This document shows, one piece after another, positions 10,637 to 22,012 of a DNA stretch of 64,000 nucleotides; the first letter of the stretch is position 1, and the number at the start of each line of letters is the position of its first letter. The position numbers were made by a program, and so were the translations under genes. The DNA is from Adenophora triphylla var. japonica (lineage: Eukaryota > Streptophyta > Magnoliopsida > Asterales > Campanulaceae): assembly GCA_022495995.1 (NCBI GenBank), contig JAFEMH010001451.1, forward strand, positions 214,501 to 278,500, in the 5' to 3' direction. Below the pieces are notes generated by a model, which saw nothing but the letters and a program-made list of their open reading frames with translations, did no database searches and was not told the origin of the DNA.

Positions 10637-11932
10637 CTTAACATGTTTTTTCAAAACTACCTTCGTTTTTAAAAACATTTTTGCGGGTCAAACTTTCGTT
10701 TACCCTTTCCTCATTTTTGTGCGTGTGTGTTCTTATCATTTCATGTTACTTTTTTTTCTTTTCAAAAAAAAAAGAAATTTTAAACAGCTCTAGTTTTCAA
10801 AATATTGGACTGTTCCAAAAAAAATGTTGCTTTTCACTCCTTTGAAATCATAACATGTTCCTGCATATTCGTTCATAATTGGTTTTCGTGAAATACTTTG
10901 AACTGCTCATAAATTCTTTAAAACACATTCTGAAAATCTCTGTTTTACTCAGAAAAAGAATTTAGTAACTGCACACTACGCGCACTGTTACCATGTACAC
11001 TTGCACACTACAAACCCTAACACGGGGTGACCATTCAGCTGCAACTTGATTGACCTTCCTATGTCTCTATCGTGCGCACGGGGTCATCTCAAACAGCCTA
11101 TCCTCGCCCGTGTAACCATGCACTCTTTGTGTCACACTTCGTCCAAGACCTTGGTTGGTTTTTGGCTTAGTTCGTGTCATAAAGCCTAAGTGTATATTTT
11201 TACACCGATCTCCCTCACAAGTCAAAACTTAAAAGTTGAGATCAAAGGTCATTCTCGACCCAGAGTCTAAGCTTTTGACTTTTACTTTGACGCAGAACCG
11301 CCCGAAGGTTCAATGAGACGCAGTGTCATTAAACCCTCAACGTATGAACCATACCGGTCACAACTTGGCCAATGCCAAGAGCTAAGGCCCCTCCCGAAAG
11401 CAAGTCAAAGAGAGGTCATGCCGAAATTTTGGTACGATTTCTGCCTTAACTCAAGGATGTTGACTTTAACCGTGACCTTCATGGCATATGGGTTGAAAGT
11501 TTATATGACCAGCTGGCCCTAAGTTCACTTTTCCTTTTTTCGGTGGAATTCGCTTGCCCTACAGAACCCTCGCTCGGGATTGTCCATCCCGGGAAGACGA
11601 TTTACAGGTGAAAAACGAGGGGTCTATAGACGTAGTGTCGGGATCCACTGATTTAAGACCTAGAGTAGTTGTGAAAAAGAAGAGAAATCTTTTCCAACCA
11701 GTTAGGATTCTGAGAAAATGTGTTTTAAGTAAACTTAAGCGGTAACTGCACGTTGCACAAGCCTAAAGCCTTAAGCCAAATACCCCTTCTGAAACCTAAG
11801 CCCTACCTTTCGTTCCCAGCAGCGAACAAAGAGTGGTTCAGAATCCCAGGTCATCGTCTCGTCAGCATTACAGTTACGGAAGCGTCAGATAGTTCCTCAG
11901 TTTTCTCAGTTCCTACAGTTAGACTCTCGGAG
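10637..11932 (+). other. Leader (5' UTR) of element C
   Basis: This is non-coding and includes a poly-purine/poly-pyrimidine stretch near 10740-10820. The block at 11554-11745 is shared with the G leader. The first ATG that fits gag is at 11933; the frame is open upstream but has only a TTG. Confidence 0.6.
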
Positions 11933-12022
11933 ATGTCAGATTCACCGGGAAATCGTGACGGGAACGGAACCCCACCACTGATAAACGACATGACATTGGA
12001 AGAAGCCATCCAGGCTTGTGAG
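11933..12022 (+). pseudogene. gag of element C, first 30 codons
   Basis: The ATG at 11933 opens MSDSPGNRDGNG...EEAIQACE. The frame is cut after GAG at 12022 by element A. Removing A and one GTGAG copy continues it as VHKKQKEDQQNF at 19367. It aligns with the N-terminal region of the G gag (EELVLALESAHKVH). Confidence 0.8.
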
Positions 12023-12203
12023 TGTAGACACCCCATTCTGAACTAATAATTACATGATTACACTACTCTTTGTCTCTCTTTTGTGTTTTGATGAAAGCAT
12101 ATTAGTTTCGTCATGTTTCGTTAAGTTTCTAACTAACCTCTTTAGTTTTGGACCTAACTGACTAACGGAATAACTAAAGAGGACAAAATGGTAACCGACT
12201 AGT

Positions 12204-12239
12204 TGTCCCGCGCAGGACATACGTGTCTCGCGCGAGACA
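12204..12239. promoter_or_regulatory. Pair of CGCG palindromes in the A LTR
   Basis: TGTCCCGCGCAGGACA is followed four bases later by the perfect palindrome TGTCTCGCGCGAGACA. In the 3' LTR (18520-18535, 18540-18555) both are perfect 16-bp palindromes. The CGCG core is the known CAMTA box, so regulator binding is plausible but inferred. Confidence 0.5.
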
Positions 12240-12400
12240 ACCCCTCTGCAGGATATGCAGAATCACTTTCCTTCTCCGTTTCAACCTCTTTTCTGGATAA
12301 AACCTTATCAATCCGGACATCCAATCACAGTTGAGTTCTGGAACCTTCCTTGAGTCTCCTAATCTTCGTGACCAAGTCATCCATCCACCTCTTAAACCCC

Positions 12401-12408
12401 TATAAATA
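12401..12408 (+). promoter_or_regulatory. LTR TATA box of element A
   Basis: TATAAATA is preceded by CCCC. The 3' LTR copy at 18717 is mutated to CATAAATA. Confidence 0.65.
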
Positions 12409-13049
12409 CTTGATGGCTTTCAGTATTTCAGGGGTCCCCGATCCACGATCGAAAGCACACAACACACACAATTTGTTGGTTTCTTTCCAAGAAAGACTCC
12501 TTTAAATCACTCACAAACAACTCCTAAATTTGTTCATCAACCACGTTGATTGACGAACATCAAGGCTGAAGCCTAGAATCAAGGCGAAACTCTGCCCGAA
12601 TCACTTCTCGACCGAGAAGACATCTTAGAACCACGTTCTAAATCAAATACTTTCCAAACGCTAGGTAAACTCCTATAATTTTATTCTTTTTCTCAATCTA
12701 TCTCTATTGGCTTTTAGAGTGGTGTAATCCCATCAAAAGGATTGGCCTAGAGTCCCTTCAATCGATGGAGGTGATCTCGGAGCATACAATCCGACATTTC
12801 TAATCAAAAAATTGATTGAGATTTTCTTGTTCTTTTATTTAATTAGTAACTGAAAAGATTGATAATACTCAATTGGCAAGATCGATCTCCGGATTGGGTG
12901 GAATGGGTGCTCCTCGACCTTCCCATTCCATAACTTAATCCCCGAACCCTCAAATCTCTTTCAAATCGAAAAGGTTTTTATTATTGTTTTCCGAAATGAA
13001 TAATAAGTGGCGACTCTGTTATTCAATAGAAATATCAACGCTACAGTTT

Positions 13050-13067
13050 TGGCGACTCCGCTGGGGA
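13050..13067 (+). other. Primer-binding site of element A
   Basis: TGGCGACTCCGCTGGGGA is a perfect tRNA-Arg-type site, four bases after the 5' LTR. Confidence 0.9.
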
Positions 13068-13568
13068 CAATTAATTAAGAGGGTTAGACTTGCGCACAAT
13101 TGAGTATTATCAGTCTTTTTATTTTTCCTGCAAAAAAATGATTTTTCTGATTTTTTCGAATTTTTCTGTACTGTTTTCGTCAAAAAAATAAAAAAAAATG
13201 CCAGACTGCTTGAATAGCAGGGACAAAGAGTCCCGCGCGAGACATTGTCTCGATTAAAAGCAAGCTGCCAAACAGGTCTTCAAATTGGAAAAGTCAAAGT
13301 CCTAATAATCATCATGTTATGATTTCCTTTAAAAAAAAACAAACAAAAAAAAAACTTATAGAAAAGTTTTAAAAATTCAGAAAAGTCAAAATAAATTATT
13401 ATTTCTATTTTGCTTGTACTAACTTTATTTTGCAGGGTAGAGTAATTATTTTAGACTTAAACTATATAATTGCGTGAGATTGGATTACTTTAATTTTTAC
13501 CCGTCATCGGTTGACTCGGGCTTTGTAATTAATTAATTTAATTATTTCTCTCTCTCTCCTTTAAATGG

Positions 13569-13617
13569 AACTACGACGGCCTGAGTCTTCCTAATTTGGG
13601 AGAAACGTAGGCAACCA
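13569..13617 (+). other. Stem plus ACGTAGG element in the A leader
   Basis: AACTACG, then CCTGA, a stem CTTCC/GGGAG, then ACGTAGGCAACC. This is one of five copies in the window; the stem bases differ between copies but still pair, while ACTACG/ACTATG and ACGTAGG are nearly constant. Confidence 0.6.
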
Positions 13618-13945
13618 CTTGGTGCGGCCATTGCTTTTTTTTTTTTTTAGTTTTCAAAAATAAAACTTTCTATTTTACTCTATCACCTAGATTAACTATC
13701 ACACACGCGCACTCATATTATACCTGTCATTGCACTACATACCCTGATTAACCCAGGACCCACTCTAAGGACGAATGACGGTAACCACCTAGTCGCCGGT
13801 CTCTCCGAAGTTGGATCATCCCACTCCGCGTATTTAATCCATCTAGATTGTCATATCGCGGGGAGCCTAGCCTTCCAGCCCTGCATTGCCACATATCATG
13901 TAGATTGACTTTTTAAGACACTCCGTGACCGGTCGATTTGATCTT

Positions 13946-14121
13946 GTAATCCCTTGTCAAGATCGTTTTGTGCAATAATCCATGGAAAAGAAATCGAAAA
14001 ATTGTCGCTTCGGAATTGTCCCTTCGGAAATGTCCCTATAATTGTCCCTTCGGATTTGCCCCTAAAGAGAAAAATTTCTCACCAAAATTATTGCACAAAA
14101 CTTGATGTTACTTGAGATTAC
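13946..14121 (+). other. Large leader hairpin of element A
   Basis: Arms pair in order: GTAATC (13946) with GATTAC (14116); TCAAG with CTTGA; and a perfect 14-bp TTTTGTGCAATAAT (13966) with ATTATTGCACAAAA (14087). The loop region carries C-TTCG-G tetraloop-like motifs in repeated TTGTCCCTTCGGA units. Element F has a hairpin at the same place with quite different arm sequences. A packaging or dimerisation role is a guess. Confidence 0.6.
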
Positions 14122-14409
14122 TCCGATCCCTAGGTCCTTAGGCTTGGATTCTGAATGTTAGAAACCCCCAAAATGGATTTTCCGTCCGACCAAAATTAGG
14201 ATTAAAATCAGAAAATTGTGACTTCCTGTGGTGTTGTCTCGCGCGAGATTGCTTGTCCCGTGCGAGACAAGTGTTCAGTCTTTTCGTGTTTTGGCCAAAA
14301 CCTTCAAACCTTCAAAGCCTTCATTCACCCTATTCAGCCGACTTGTTGGGTCTCGATCATGGTTTAACACGGTTGCTACACGTCTAGGTTTTCGCCAAAG
14401 CTCGACACG

Positions 14410-15774
14410 ATGTCTGCTTCTCCTTCTGTCACTGAGGCCGAAATCAACGAAGCTAAGGCTCAACTCATCCAAGCCCTGCTTAAGATGGATGAACAAAGTA
14501 AGAAAATTGAGGAACAAAATGCCCAAATGGCCGCCCTCATGCAAGAGCTCCACGATATGAAAGTCAAGAAAGGAAGAAAACAAAAGCAGAAAGAGGAATC
14601 CTCCTCCGATGAAGAGGAATCCTACACCAAAAAGAGTAGGAAAACCAAAAAGTCAAGCAAGAAAGAGGAAGAATCTGATTCATCCTCTTCCTCATCCTCC
14701 TCCGATGATGAGGGACATATATCCAAGGGTACTAGAACCAAGAAAGAAGGCAGTGGTGAAATTACTAAACTTGGTGACCATGTCACTAAGAACTATCTTG
14801 AGAAGAAACTTGCTACCCTTGACACTTCAAAAGGGTCATTCGTTCCATTTGATCCCGATGCTCTTCAACAATCCATCACCAAGTTTCCTCGCAAGTACAA
14901 GACACCCGACATTGCCAAGTTTAATGGTACTACTTGTCCTCGAGCTCATGTTGAGACCTACACTTGGGATATGCTTCCAATGGGCATTGATAACACGATA
15001 TTGGCCCAATGCTTTCCTCAAACCTTGGAGGGTGCTGCAAGAGATTGGTACATGTCTCTTCCTATGACTATAAGGCTTCACTGGTCGTCTGCATGCTTAG
15101 TCTTCCAAAGGCAGTTTGAAGACAACTCCACTTACTGCCCTACTAGGAGGGATCTTGAACAAACCAAGCAACATGCCAAAGAGTCTTTTGTTGAATTTGC
15201 TAGAAGATGGAGACTCAAACTTACTGAAATTGTCGAAAGGCCTACTCTCAAAGGGCAAATCCACATTTTCCTTCAATGCCTTCGTGATGAATTTCAAAAG
15301 AAGCTCGCCGGCAACTACTTTCCCAGTTTCCATGAACTCCACGAGTCCGGAATTAGGATTGATGACTTCCTAAAAAGCAAAAACAAGGAAAGTACGTTTC
15401 GCTACAACAAGCCCACCACAAATAAAGATGCTTCAGTCAATGCTGTTGCATTCAACCGCCCCAACACCGGAAAGTATTCTGTCGTTCCTCCTCCCGAAAA
15501 GAAAAAGAGGCACTATGACAAAATTGGAGGAATCTCTCAAGAATAACTCTTTGATGTGCTTGTCAAGAATGAAAATATCAAACCAAGGGAAGGTGGTCCT
15601 CCTAAGGATATGGGTCCTAATCACGCTCATCACTTATTCTGCAAGTATCACAACTTCACCGGCCACGACACCAACACTTGCCACCACTTGAAGGATATCA
15701 TTCAAGACCTCTTTGACAATAGAGAGCTAGAACGTCCCAACGTCATCACCAATCCTCTCCCTCATAATCCATGA
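14410..15774 (+). pseudogene. gag of element A (capsid plus zinc-knuckle-like motif), one stop
   Basis: The ATG at 14410 opens a 378-codon frame. An N-terminal coiled-coil-like stretch (LLKMDEQSKKIEEQNAQM) is followed by a Lys/Ser/Glu-rich linker and a Retrotrans_gag core with ARDWYMSLP, QFEDNSTYCPTRRDLEQTK and ESFVEFARRWRLKLTEI. A TAA at 15544-15546 falls where element F has a Glu codon (QEELLEVLV). The same frame then continues through CKYHNFTGHDTNTC, a Cx2Hx4Hx4C zinc-knuckle variant, to 15774. Only one stop therefore disables it. Gag would package RNA from this and perhaps related elements. No protease follows. Confidence 0.85.
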
Positions 15775-17640
15775 AAAAGATGAAGCTTCGAGAAGAAATC
15801 TACACTTACCACTTTGGGGCTACAACTATCCTCTCCCTTTCTCCTTTGATAGAAGTAGATTAGGTTTAAATTTCCAAGTATGAACTCGATGAGTCATTCT
15901 GTCTTTCTAGTACTCCTCACCTCCTCTAGTTTGTGTCATCTAAACTATCGAGTCTGTTCTTAAATTTCTCAATTAATCAAAGTCATTTTTCCTAAACACT
16001 TTCCCTAAAGTTGTTCTACCTTATAAGTATCATTTAATTCATGCAAAATAATGGACCCTCCATTCCCTAATCATCGCAAAAAATAGAGACTTCTAAGCGA
16101 GTTTAAGAAGAAAGTTATCCTTAGAAGGCTTAAGGGCTGAACATTACCCCTACTGAAAGTCAAAGGTCAACAAGTGAAGAAAGCCAAAGGTGATGCTGTC
16201 AACATTCATCCCAAGAAGAGTGGGGCTACTCAATTCAAAGCTTTGAGAGTACAAAAAAAAAAAAACTCTCAAGCTTCCATCACCCCCACAACAAAGGTGA
16301 AAATTCAAATGCATGAAGGACTCTCCAACAAAGAAGAGGAGTCAAGCGATACCAACAAAAGAAATGAAGATTACTCAACATCTTCTTACAACAAGTGAAG
16401 AAGACTTTCAGTATCAAAAAAATAATGCTTACCCTTAAGTCATACTAATGATAGGCTTTCTTCTCAAACTTATTTAGAAACTTCTAGATGATGCACGGTT
16501 CATTAAAAAGTAGAACAACTTTTCTAGATCCTTGAGCCAAGTAACATTTCTTGTTGAGTCTAGGGGCTTCCTGTTAGCCACTCTCATACACACTCTTGAA
16601 ATCCAAGCATCAAAACTGGGGCTTCCTAACCATTCCTCCCCCAGTCAATCTCTACTTAAACTCTTCAAAATAATCAAATCTGCATTAGGAGCTTTCCTCT
16701 TTGCTTCTCACTCTCATCATTAGAGAATGAACCTCTCCAAAAAGTCAATGCTTGGATTACCTTCCAAATAATAGAGTCCATCTCTCCTCAACTAACTTGA
16801 GATCTCATCTCTCTCTCCTCAATAAGATTCTCTCCTCTAAGTTCTCTTCGAGTTACCATACTACTTTAAAAAAAAAGGGAAAAGAAAAAAAAAGACGCAA
16901 AAGAGATGCCCGCTAGATTGAAAATCCGAAAGGGCGGTCTAGGAAAAAACCAGGGTGCATTACTAAGAAAAAAAATCAAGGACAAAGGGAGAGTATTCTT
17001 CAACCTTCTTCATCGAACATCATTCAATCCTCTTCAAATCAAATTAACAAGGAGAGCCTTCTTCGATCATCTTCAAGTCAAGAGAGCAGACTCACAAGCC
17101 TTTTCAGAAAGTCATCTACCACTTGCAAGCAACTTGGGGCTTGAGACAGTAAAGGGCCTTGGACATAGAGCCATTACAACAATCAACATATTTGTAGTCG
17201 TTCACCTCCTAGAGACACGATTCAAGGGAGAATTAAGAATGAAGATTCGCAACAGGCCTAGATGTGTTCACACAAGGTTACTCATCGAAATTCTACAACA
17301 AGGAAGAAACAGTACAACCTCACTGACTAGCAACAGATTCTGCAAAACCTGATTTGGTCCCAACTTGTCAAACCCAAGTTCACTCATACAGTTCACCCAT
17401 CTCAAATACAAATCCATACAAATGTCCCTACATGTCCATATATCATATACTCATACATAAAATCACCACCAAAATGACCAACCGGCCATTTGCACGAACA
17501 GACATGGACACCGCCACATGAGTCCAGTTAAACAACTAAAATTTGAAAAAATCTACTTGTAATCTTTATGTGATGACAGGTACAGAAAGGTAAGAATCCT
17601 TCCGGTCCATCCGAGCCCAATATGCATCTATCCTTGCATT
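15775..17640 (+). other. Deleted pol region and 3' UTR of element A
   Basis: Directly after the gag zinc-knuckle the sequence becomes AT-rich and non-coding, with no recognisable protease, RT or integrase. The post-pol hairpin at 16913-16942 marks 3' UTR, so the deletion spans essentially all of pro-pol. Short ORFs here show no family resemblance. Confidence 0.6.
16913..16942 (+). other. Conserved 3' UTR hairpin of element A
   Basis: CTAGATTG...CGGTCTAG pairs with two U-G wobbles on the sense strand, with TCC/GGG inside the loop. It is followed by a GGAAAAAACCAGGGTGCA tail like those in E, F and G. Confidence 0.6.
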
Positions 17641-17669
17641 ACAAGGGCCGACAGAACCTCCACCTCAAC

Positions 17670-18065
17670 CGACAACTACAAAGTCTGTGACGGCAGCAAA
17701 CTTCAAGTCCGTGACCTCGGCGATACCAGCAAAGTCTGTGACGGCAGCAAACTTCAAGTCCGTGACCTCGTCAACATCAACAATGTCTGCGACCACAGCA
17801 AACTTCAAGTTCGTGACCTCGGCAACATCTTTAAAGTTTGCGACCGCAACAACGACAACAAAGTCCATGACCTTAGCAACAACAGTGACACTTGTGACCT
17901 CGAGTGGAGCATCAACAAATTCTGCGACCGCAGCAAACCTCAAAGTTCGTGACCTCGGCAACGTGAACAAAGTCTGCGACCGCAGCAAACTTCAAAGTCC
18001 GTGACCTCGACAACGACAACAAAGTCCGTGACCTCGGCAACAACAGCTACGTTAGTAACCTCAGA
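17670..18065. repeat. Minisatellite in the 3' UTR of element A
   Basis: There are at least eight degenerate units of about 30-60 bp, built from GACGGCAGCAAACTTCAAGT, CCGTGACCTCGGCAAC and ACAACAAAGTC. The array keeps a plus-strand frame open for about 105 codons (Ala/Thr/Ser/Lys-rich), which I attribute to the repeat and not to selection. Such 3' UTR arrays are known in Tat/Ogre elements. Confidence 0.8.
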
Positions 18066-18205
18066 CGGCTCACTTCAACAACTTCAACAACAACGGGTAT
18101 CATCAGAATTGGGTCAAGTCCTTGATTCCTCAGTACGATCTTACCTTCTCTTTCAAAATTGCTTTTCAAAATATCTAAAATAGCCTTTTTAGTGTTTTGG
18201 AGTCG

Positions 18206-18250
18206 AACTACGTTTTGGTCTGATTCTCCGACAGAGATACGTAGGCAGCC
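18206..18250 (+). other. Stem plus ACGTAGG element in the A 3' UTR
   Basis: AACTACG, GGTCTGA, stem TCTC/GAGA, then ACGTAGGCAGCC. It is the second copy in element A, about 90 bp before the 3' LTR. Confidence 0.6.
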
Positions 18251-18327
18251 GTGTGGCACGACCATCCCATTGTTCAAAATGATGTCTTTTCTATCGACGA
18301 CACTTCTTCTTTCATAAGACCTATCAC

Positions 18328-18337
18328 CGAGGGGCTC
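18328..18337 (+). other. Polypurine tract region before the A 3' LTR
   Basis: CCGAGGGGCTC lies directly before TGTAGACACC. The same GAGGGGCTC-TGTA junction precedes the E 3' LTR on the minus strand (29823-29816), so this is probably the plus-strand primer used by these elements. Confidence 0.6.
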
Positions 18338-19361
18338 TGTAGACACCCCATTTTGAACCAATAATTACATGATTACACTACTCTTCGTCTCTCTTTTGTT
18401 TTTTGATGAAAGCATATTAGTTTCATCATGTTTCGTTAAGTTTCTAACTAACCTCGTTAGTTTTGGACCTAACTGACTAACGAAATACCTGAAGAGGACA
18501 AAATGGTCAACCGACTAGTTGTCCCGCGCGGGACATACGTGTCTCGCGCGAGACAACCCCTCTGCAGGATATGCAGAATCACTTTCCTTCTTCGTTTCAA
18601 CCTCTTTTCTGGATAAAACCTTATCAATCCGGACATCCAATCACAGTTGAGTTCTGAAACCTTCCTTGAGTCTCCTAATCTTGGTGACCAAGTCATCCAT
18701 CCACCTATTAAACCCCCATAAATACTTGATGGCTTTCAGTATTTCAGGGGTCCCCGATCCACGATCGAAAGCACAAAATACACAAAATTTGTTGGTTTCT
18801 TTCCACGAAAGACTCCTTCAAATCACTCACAAACAACTCCTAATTTCGTTCATCAACCACGTTGATTGACGAACATTAAGGCTCAAGCCTAGAATCAAGG
18901 CAAAACTCTGCCCGAATCACTTCTCGACCGAGAAGACATCTTAGAACCACGTTCTAAATCAAATACTTTCCAAACGCTAGGTAAACTCCTATACCTTTAT
19001 TCGTCTTCTCAATCTATCTCTATTCGCTTTTAGAGTGGTCTAATCCCATCAAAAGGATTGGTCTAGAGTCCCTTCAATCGATGGAGGAGATCTCGAAGCA
19101 TACAATCTGACATTCCTAATCAAGAAATTGATTGGGGTTTTCTTGTTCTTTTATTTAATTAGTAATTGAAAAGATTGATAATACTCAATTGGAAAGACCG
19201 ATCTCCGGATTGGGTGGAATGGGTGCTCCTCGACCTTCCCATTTCATAACTTAACCCCCGAACCCTCAAATCTCTTTCAAATCGAAAAGGTTTTTCTTAT
19301 TGTTTTCCTAAATAAATAATAAGTGGCGACTTTGTTATTCAATCGAAATATCAACTCTACA
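18338..19361 (+). repeat. 3' LTR of element A
   Basis: 1024 bp, TGTAGACACCCC to CTCTACA, followed by the GTGAG duplication and C's gag. The TATA box is mutated to CATAAATA, while its two CGCG palindromes are both perfect. Confidence 0.95.
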
Positions 19362-19366
19362 GTGAG

Positions 19367-21100
19367 GTTCACAAGAAACAGAAAGAAGATCAGCAGAATT
19401 TCGTGATACAGATCTTGAATGAGCGAGGTATAACAGCTATCCCCCGGTCAGATGGTACTTTCGACTTAATTGAGGACGACGATCCTCCCCGATCAGCTCC
19501 CCAAACCTTCAACCAAGTTCCTCTGCCTTTGAACTACAGAAATCCTTCGATCCAAGGAAATAGCCGACCAAGACTTCATGTGGCCACTTCTAAAGGCGCC
19601 CCTATCATACACGGCCAATCCAGTTCTACCCCTTTCACTCAATACAACCAGCGCAACGCTAGACCCTCTCAAACAGATCCAAATATCCTTCAGTATCCTC
19701 CCGGGTTCAACCCGTTACATATACGAACCTTAGAACAACGGGATAAAATCCCTATTTAAGCCAGAAAAGGCCCCCGCATATCCAAATATCTCAAGCATGC
19801 CACCTTCAATCACTGCCTCTCTGATCGCAGCACCAGGCACTGAGCCTCAAAGCCCACCAATTGATCCAACCCAAGCCTGGATGGTTGAACAAATGAAAGA
19901 ACTGATAGCCAGCATGGGCAACTCCAAGAAAGAGACACTCAAGTCTACAGATCTGAGAATGGTCACGCCTCTTCCCGCCAAGTTCAGAATGCCGGAGATG
20001 GACAGATTCGATGGAACTGAATGCCCCCAAACCCATGTTGACACTTACGTCCTCGGCATGAGAGCAAAAGGGGCCACCCTCCAACAAATGGCCGACCATT
20101 TCCAGCACACACTCAAGAGTTCAACGCTAAGGTGGTTCCTAAGGGTCAAGCCCGAAGACCGCCACACTTGAGACCAGATCAGCAACATCTTCCTCAAATG
20201 GTACTGCTCTAACCTGGAATGGGAAATAAGTCGTGAAGACTTAATCACCACCGAACAGAAGGCAGATGAAAGTGTCGGAGAGTTTTACAAAAGATGGAGC
20301 TGGAAACTTTCTGAAATTATGGAACCTCTTTCCAAAGACGAACAGATGAGGATCTTCAAGTCTTGCTTAAGACCATCCATAAGAACGTTCATCAGCGACC
20401 ACTCTTTTCTGATCTCCGTGCCATGGTCAACGCGAGTTCTCAATTCGAGAAGGACCAAAAAGAAAAGCTGGCAACAGTTCCATTTTACCGATATAGAGCA
20501 ACAACTGCATCCAACCCTGTATCGGCTCCCGGCAAAGGAATAGACACCACTGTCAACTACATTCAGCAGGGACATCAGTCAAGCAATGGGAACACAGCCT
20601 AACGAAGTAACGACTCTTCCGGGAAGCCACCATTCCTCCACTTCGACAAGCTAGATATGCCTCTAAGCAAAATGCTAGAGGGACTGATCAAAGAAGGCCT
20701 ACTCAAACCTCTAGAAAACTACAAGCCAAAGAATCTCACGGCCAATGCTGACAGAAGGAAGTACTGTGCCTTCCACTAGTACTACGGGCACATGACTGAT
20801 AATTGCCTCGATCTGCGGTATGAAATCCAGAAGCTGATAGAAGAAGGAAAGTTGGAACGTCCTCGTGGCCCTAACACAGTCGGGATAAACAACAACAGTG
20901 TAAGCTCCATCGAATGGGTGCCAAAGACGATTATCGCTAAGCCAGTTCCTCCGCCTCTCCCAGTCAACCCTTCATCAAACGTCTATATCTGGTACGACGT
21001 ATGCGACTGCTCAAAATGCTTTGATGACGAGTTCCAAGACATGATAAGGGGTGATTCCCCCAAAAAAGAAGAAGAAACCTTCCTCTCAGCAAAAGCTTAA
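19367..21100 (+). pseudogene. gag of element C, main part
   Basis: It continues C's gag after the A insertion: VHKKQKEDQQNF, then a Pro/Asn-rich region and a Retrotrans_gag core (DRFDGTECPQTHVDTY, LRWFLRVKP, GEFYKRWSWKLSEI). Breaks include TAA at 19757, TGA for Trp at 20169, shifts near 20370-20450 and a TAA near 20600. The zinc-knuckle-like motif CAFH-TAG-YYGHMTDNC (near 20767-20810) has TAG for Gln. Its surrounding module 'MPLSKMLEGLIKEGLLKPLENYKPKN' style matches the G gag modules. A Pro-rich tail runs to a TAA at about 21100, with a shifted continuation to 21458. It is not translatable as one protein. Confidence 0.8.
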
Positions 21101-21509
21101 GGAAAGATTCGAAGTCGAAGACACTAGCGTGGGTACGCTTGGAGAACCCTCTGTAAAGTTCGATTACTACGTCCTCTACTCCAGTAAGCCTTCCTTTTCT
21201 TCAAGCAACACAGCTTCAAAACCAACAGAGGAAGAAAAGCCAAAACATTCGACCGACACCGAAGTTCATGCATCGGGACACAAGAAAGCCTTAAATCCCC
21301 GCACACCGACTGCCAGCAAAAATCATAATCCCCAGAAGGATCAGCCCAAGTACAACTTGTCAAACTTCAGAGCACGAGCCGGCAAAGGAAAGGAAAAACA
21401 AATCAGGCACTCGCACTCAATCAACGTGCTAACAAAGGAAGGTCACCGCCACAAGTGACCTCACTCTAATCCTGAGGCACCACCAAGACCTCTGCCTCTC
21501 AAAAGAAAG

Positions 21510-22012
21510 ATGGGAAATGGATGGCTTGATGACTCCCCTTCTCCCGAAAGAGATCAAGTTTACGATCCCAGACTATACGACAGTATGCTCACATTTTGTG
21601 ACGAAGACTTGCCAAAAAGGGTTACAGAACACAATGAAGCCTTGCACATTACCATTCGGCTCAACACTGTCTCCCTTCCTGGAGTTCTGGTTGGCAATGG
21701 ATCATGCGTCAACGTCCTTCCCCTCAGTATGATGCGAGCCTTACGCATCGATGAAGGCCATATGATCCCATCTTCCAGAACCGTCAAAGCCTACGAAAAC
21801 ACATCTCGTCTTAAACTGGGGACCGTGACTCTGGAACTTTGGTTCGAAGCTCAAATGGTGCCGGTAAAATTCCAAGTGATAGACATCCCATCCGAATTCA
21901 CAGCTCTGCTAGGACGCCTATGATTGCACCACATGAAAGCCATAGCCTCCACCCTCCATCAATGCGTAAAGTTCATAAACCGCAGAGGAGACCTTGAGGT
22001 CATCAGATGAGA
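21510..22012 (+). pseudogene. First retropepsin-like domain of element C, active Asp lost
   Basis: EALHITIRLN, VLVGNGSCVNVLPLSMM, SSRTVKAYENTSR, LGTVTLELWF, KFQVIDIPSEFTALLGR and IASTLHQCVKFINRRG follow the order of the other Tat proteases here. The catalytic motif reads GNGS where the active Asp (DNGS/DGGS) is expected, so this copy cannot be active. TGA at 21921-21923 stands where GRPWLH is expected (Trp codon decay), and another TGA follows near 22009. A second, better preserved protease lies 3 kb downstream, which is unusual for one element. Confidence 0.75.

Larger units (their letters stand above)
12023..13045 (+). repeat. 5' LTR of element A
   Basis: 1023 bp, starting TGTAGACACCCC and ending GCTACA. 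It contains two CGCG-centred palindromes (12204-12219, imperfect, and 12224-12239, perfect) and a TATA box. It pairs with 18338-19361. Confidence 0.95.
12023..19361 (+). mobile_element. Non-autonomous Tat element A, complete with both LTRs
   Basis: It is flanked by the 5-bp target duplication GTGAG (12018-12022 and 19362-19366) and sits inside codon-level continuity of C's gag. The order is LTR, tRNA-Arg-type PBS, leader with a large hairpin, gag (14410-15774), deleted pol region, 3' UTR hairpin, minisatellite, PPT and LTR. It lacks protease, RT, RNase H and integrase. Its gag is close to that of element F, so F-type elements may have supplied its enzymes. By eye the first 200 bases of the LTRs differ at roughly 5% of positions, so the insertion is older than D. 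Confidence 0.9.

Noticed and set aside
13966..14100. MITE insertion in the A leader
   Set aside because: Arms are complementary, but there is no target duplication and F has an equivalent hairpin at the same place with different arms, so it belongs to the element.
17665..18004. Coding genes in the A 3' UTR on both strands
   Set aside because: The open frames follow from the period of the minisatellite and encode only simple Ala/Thr/Val repeats.
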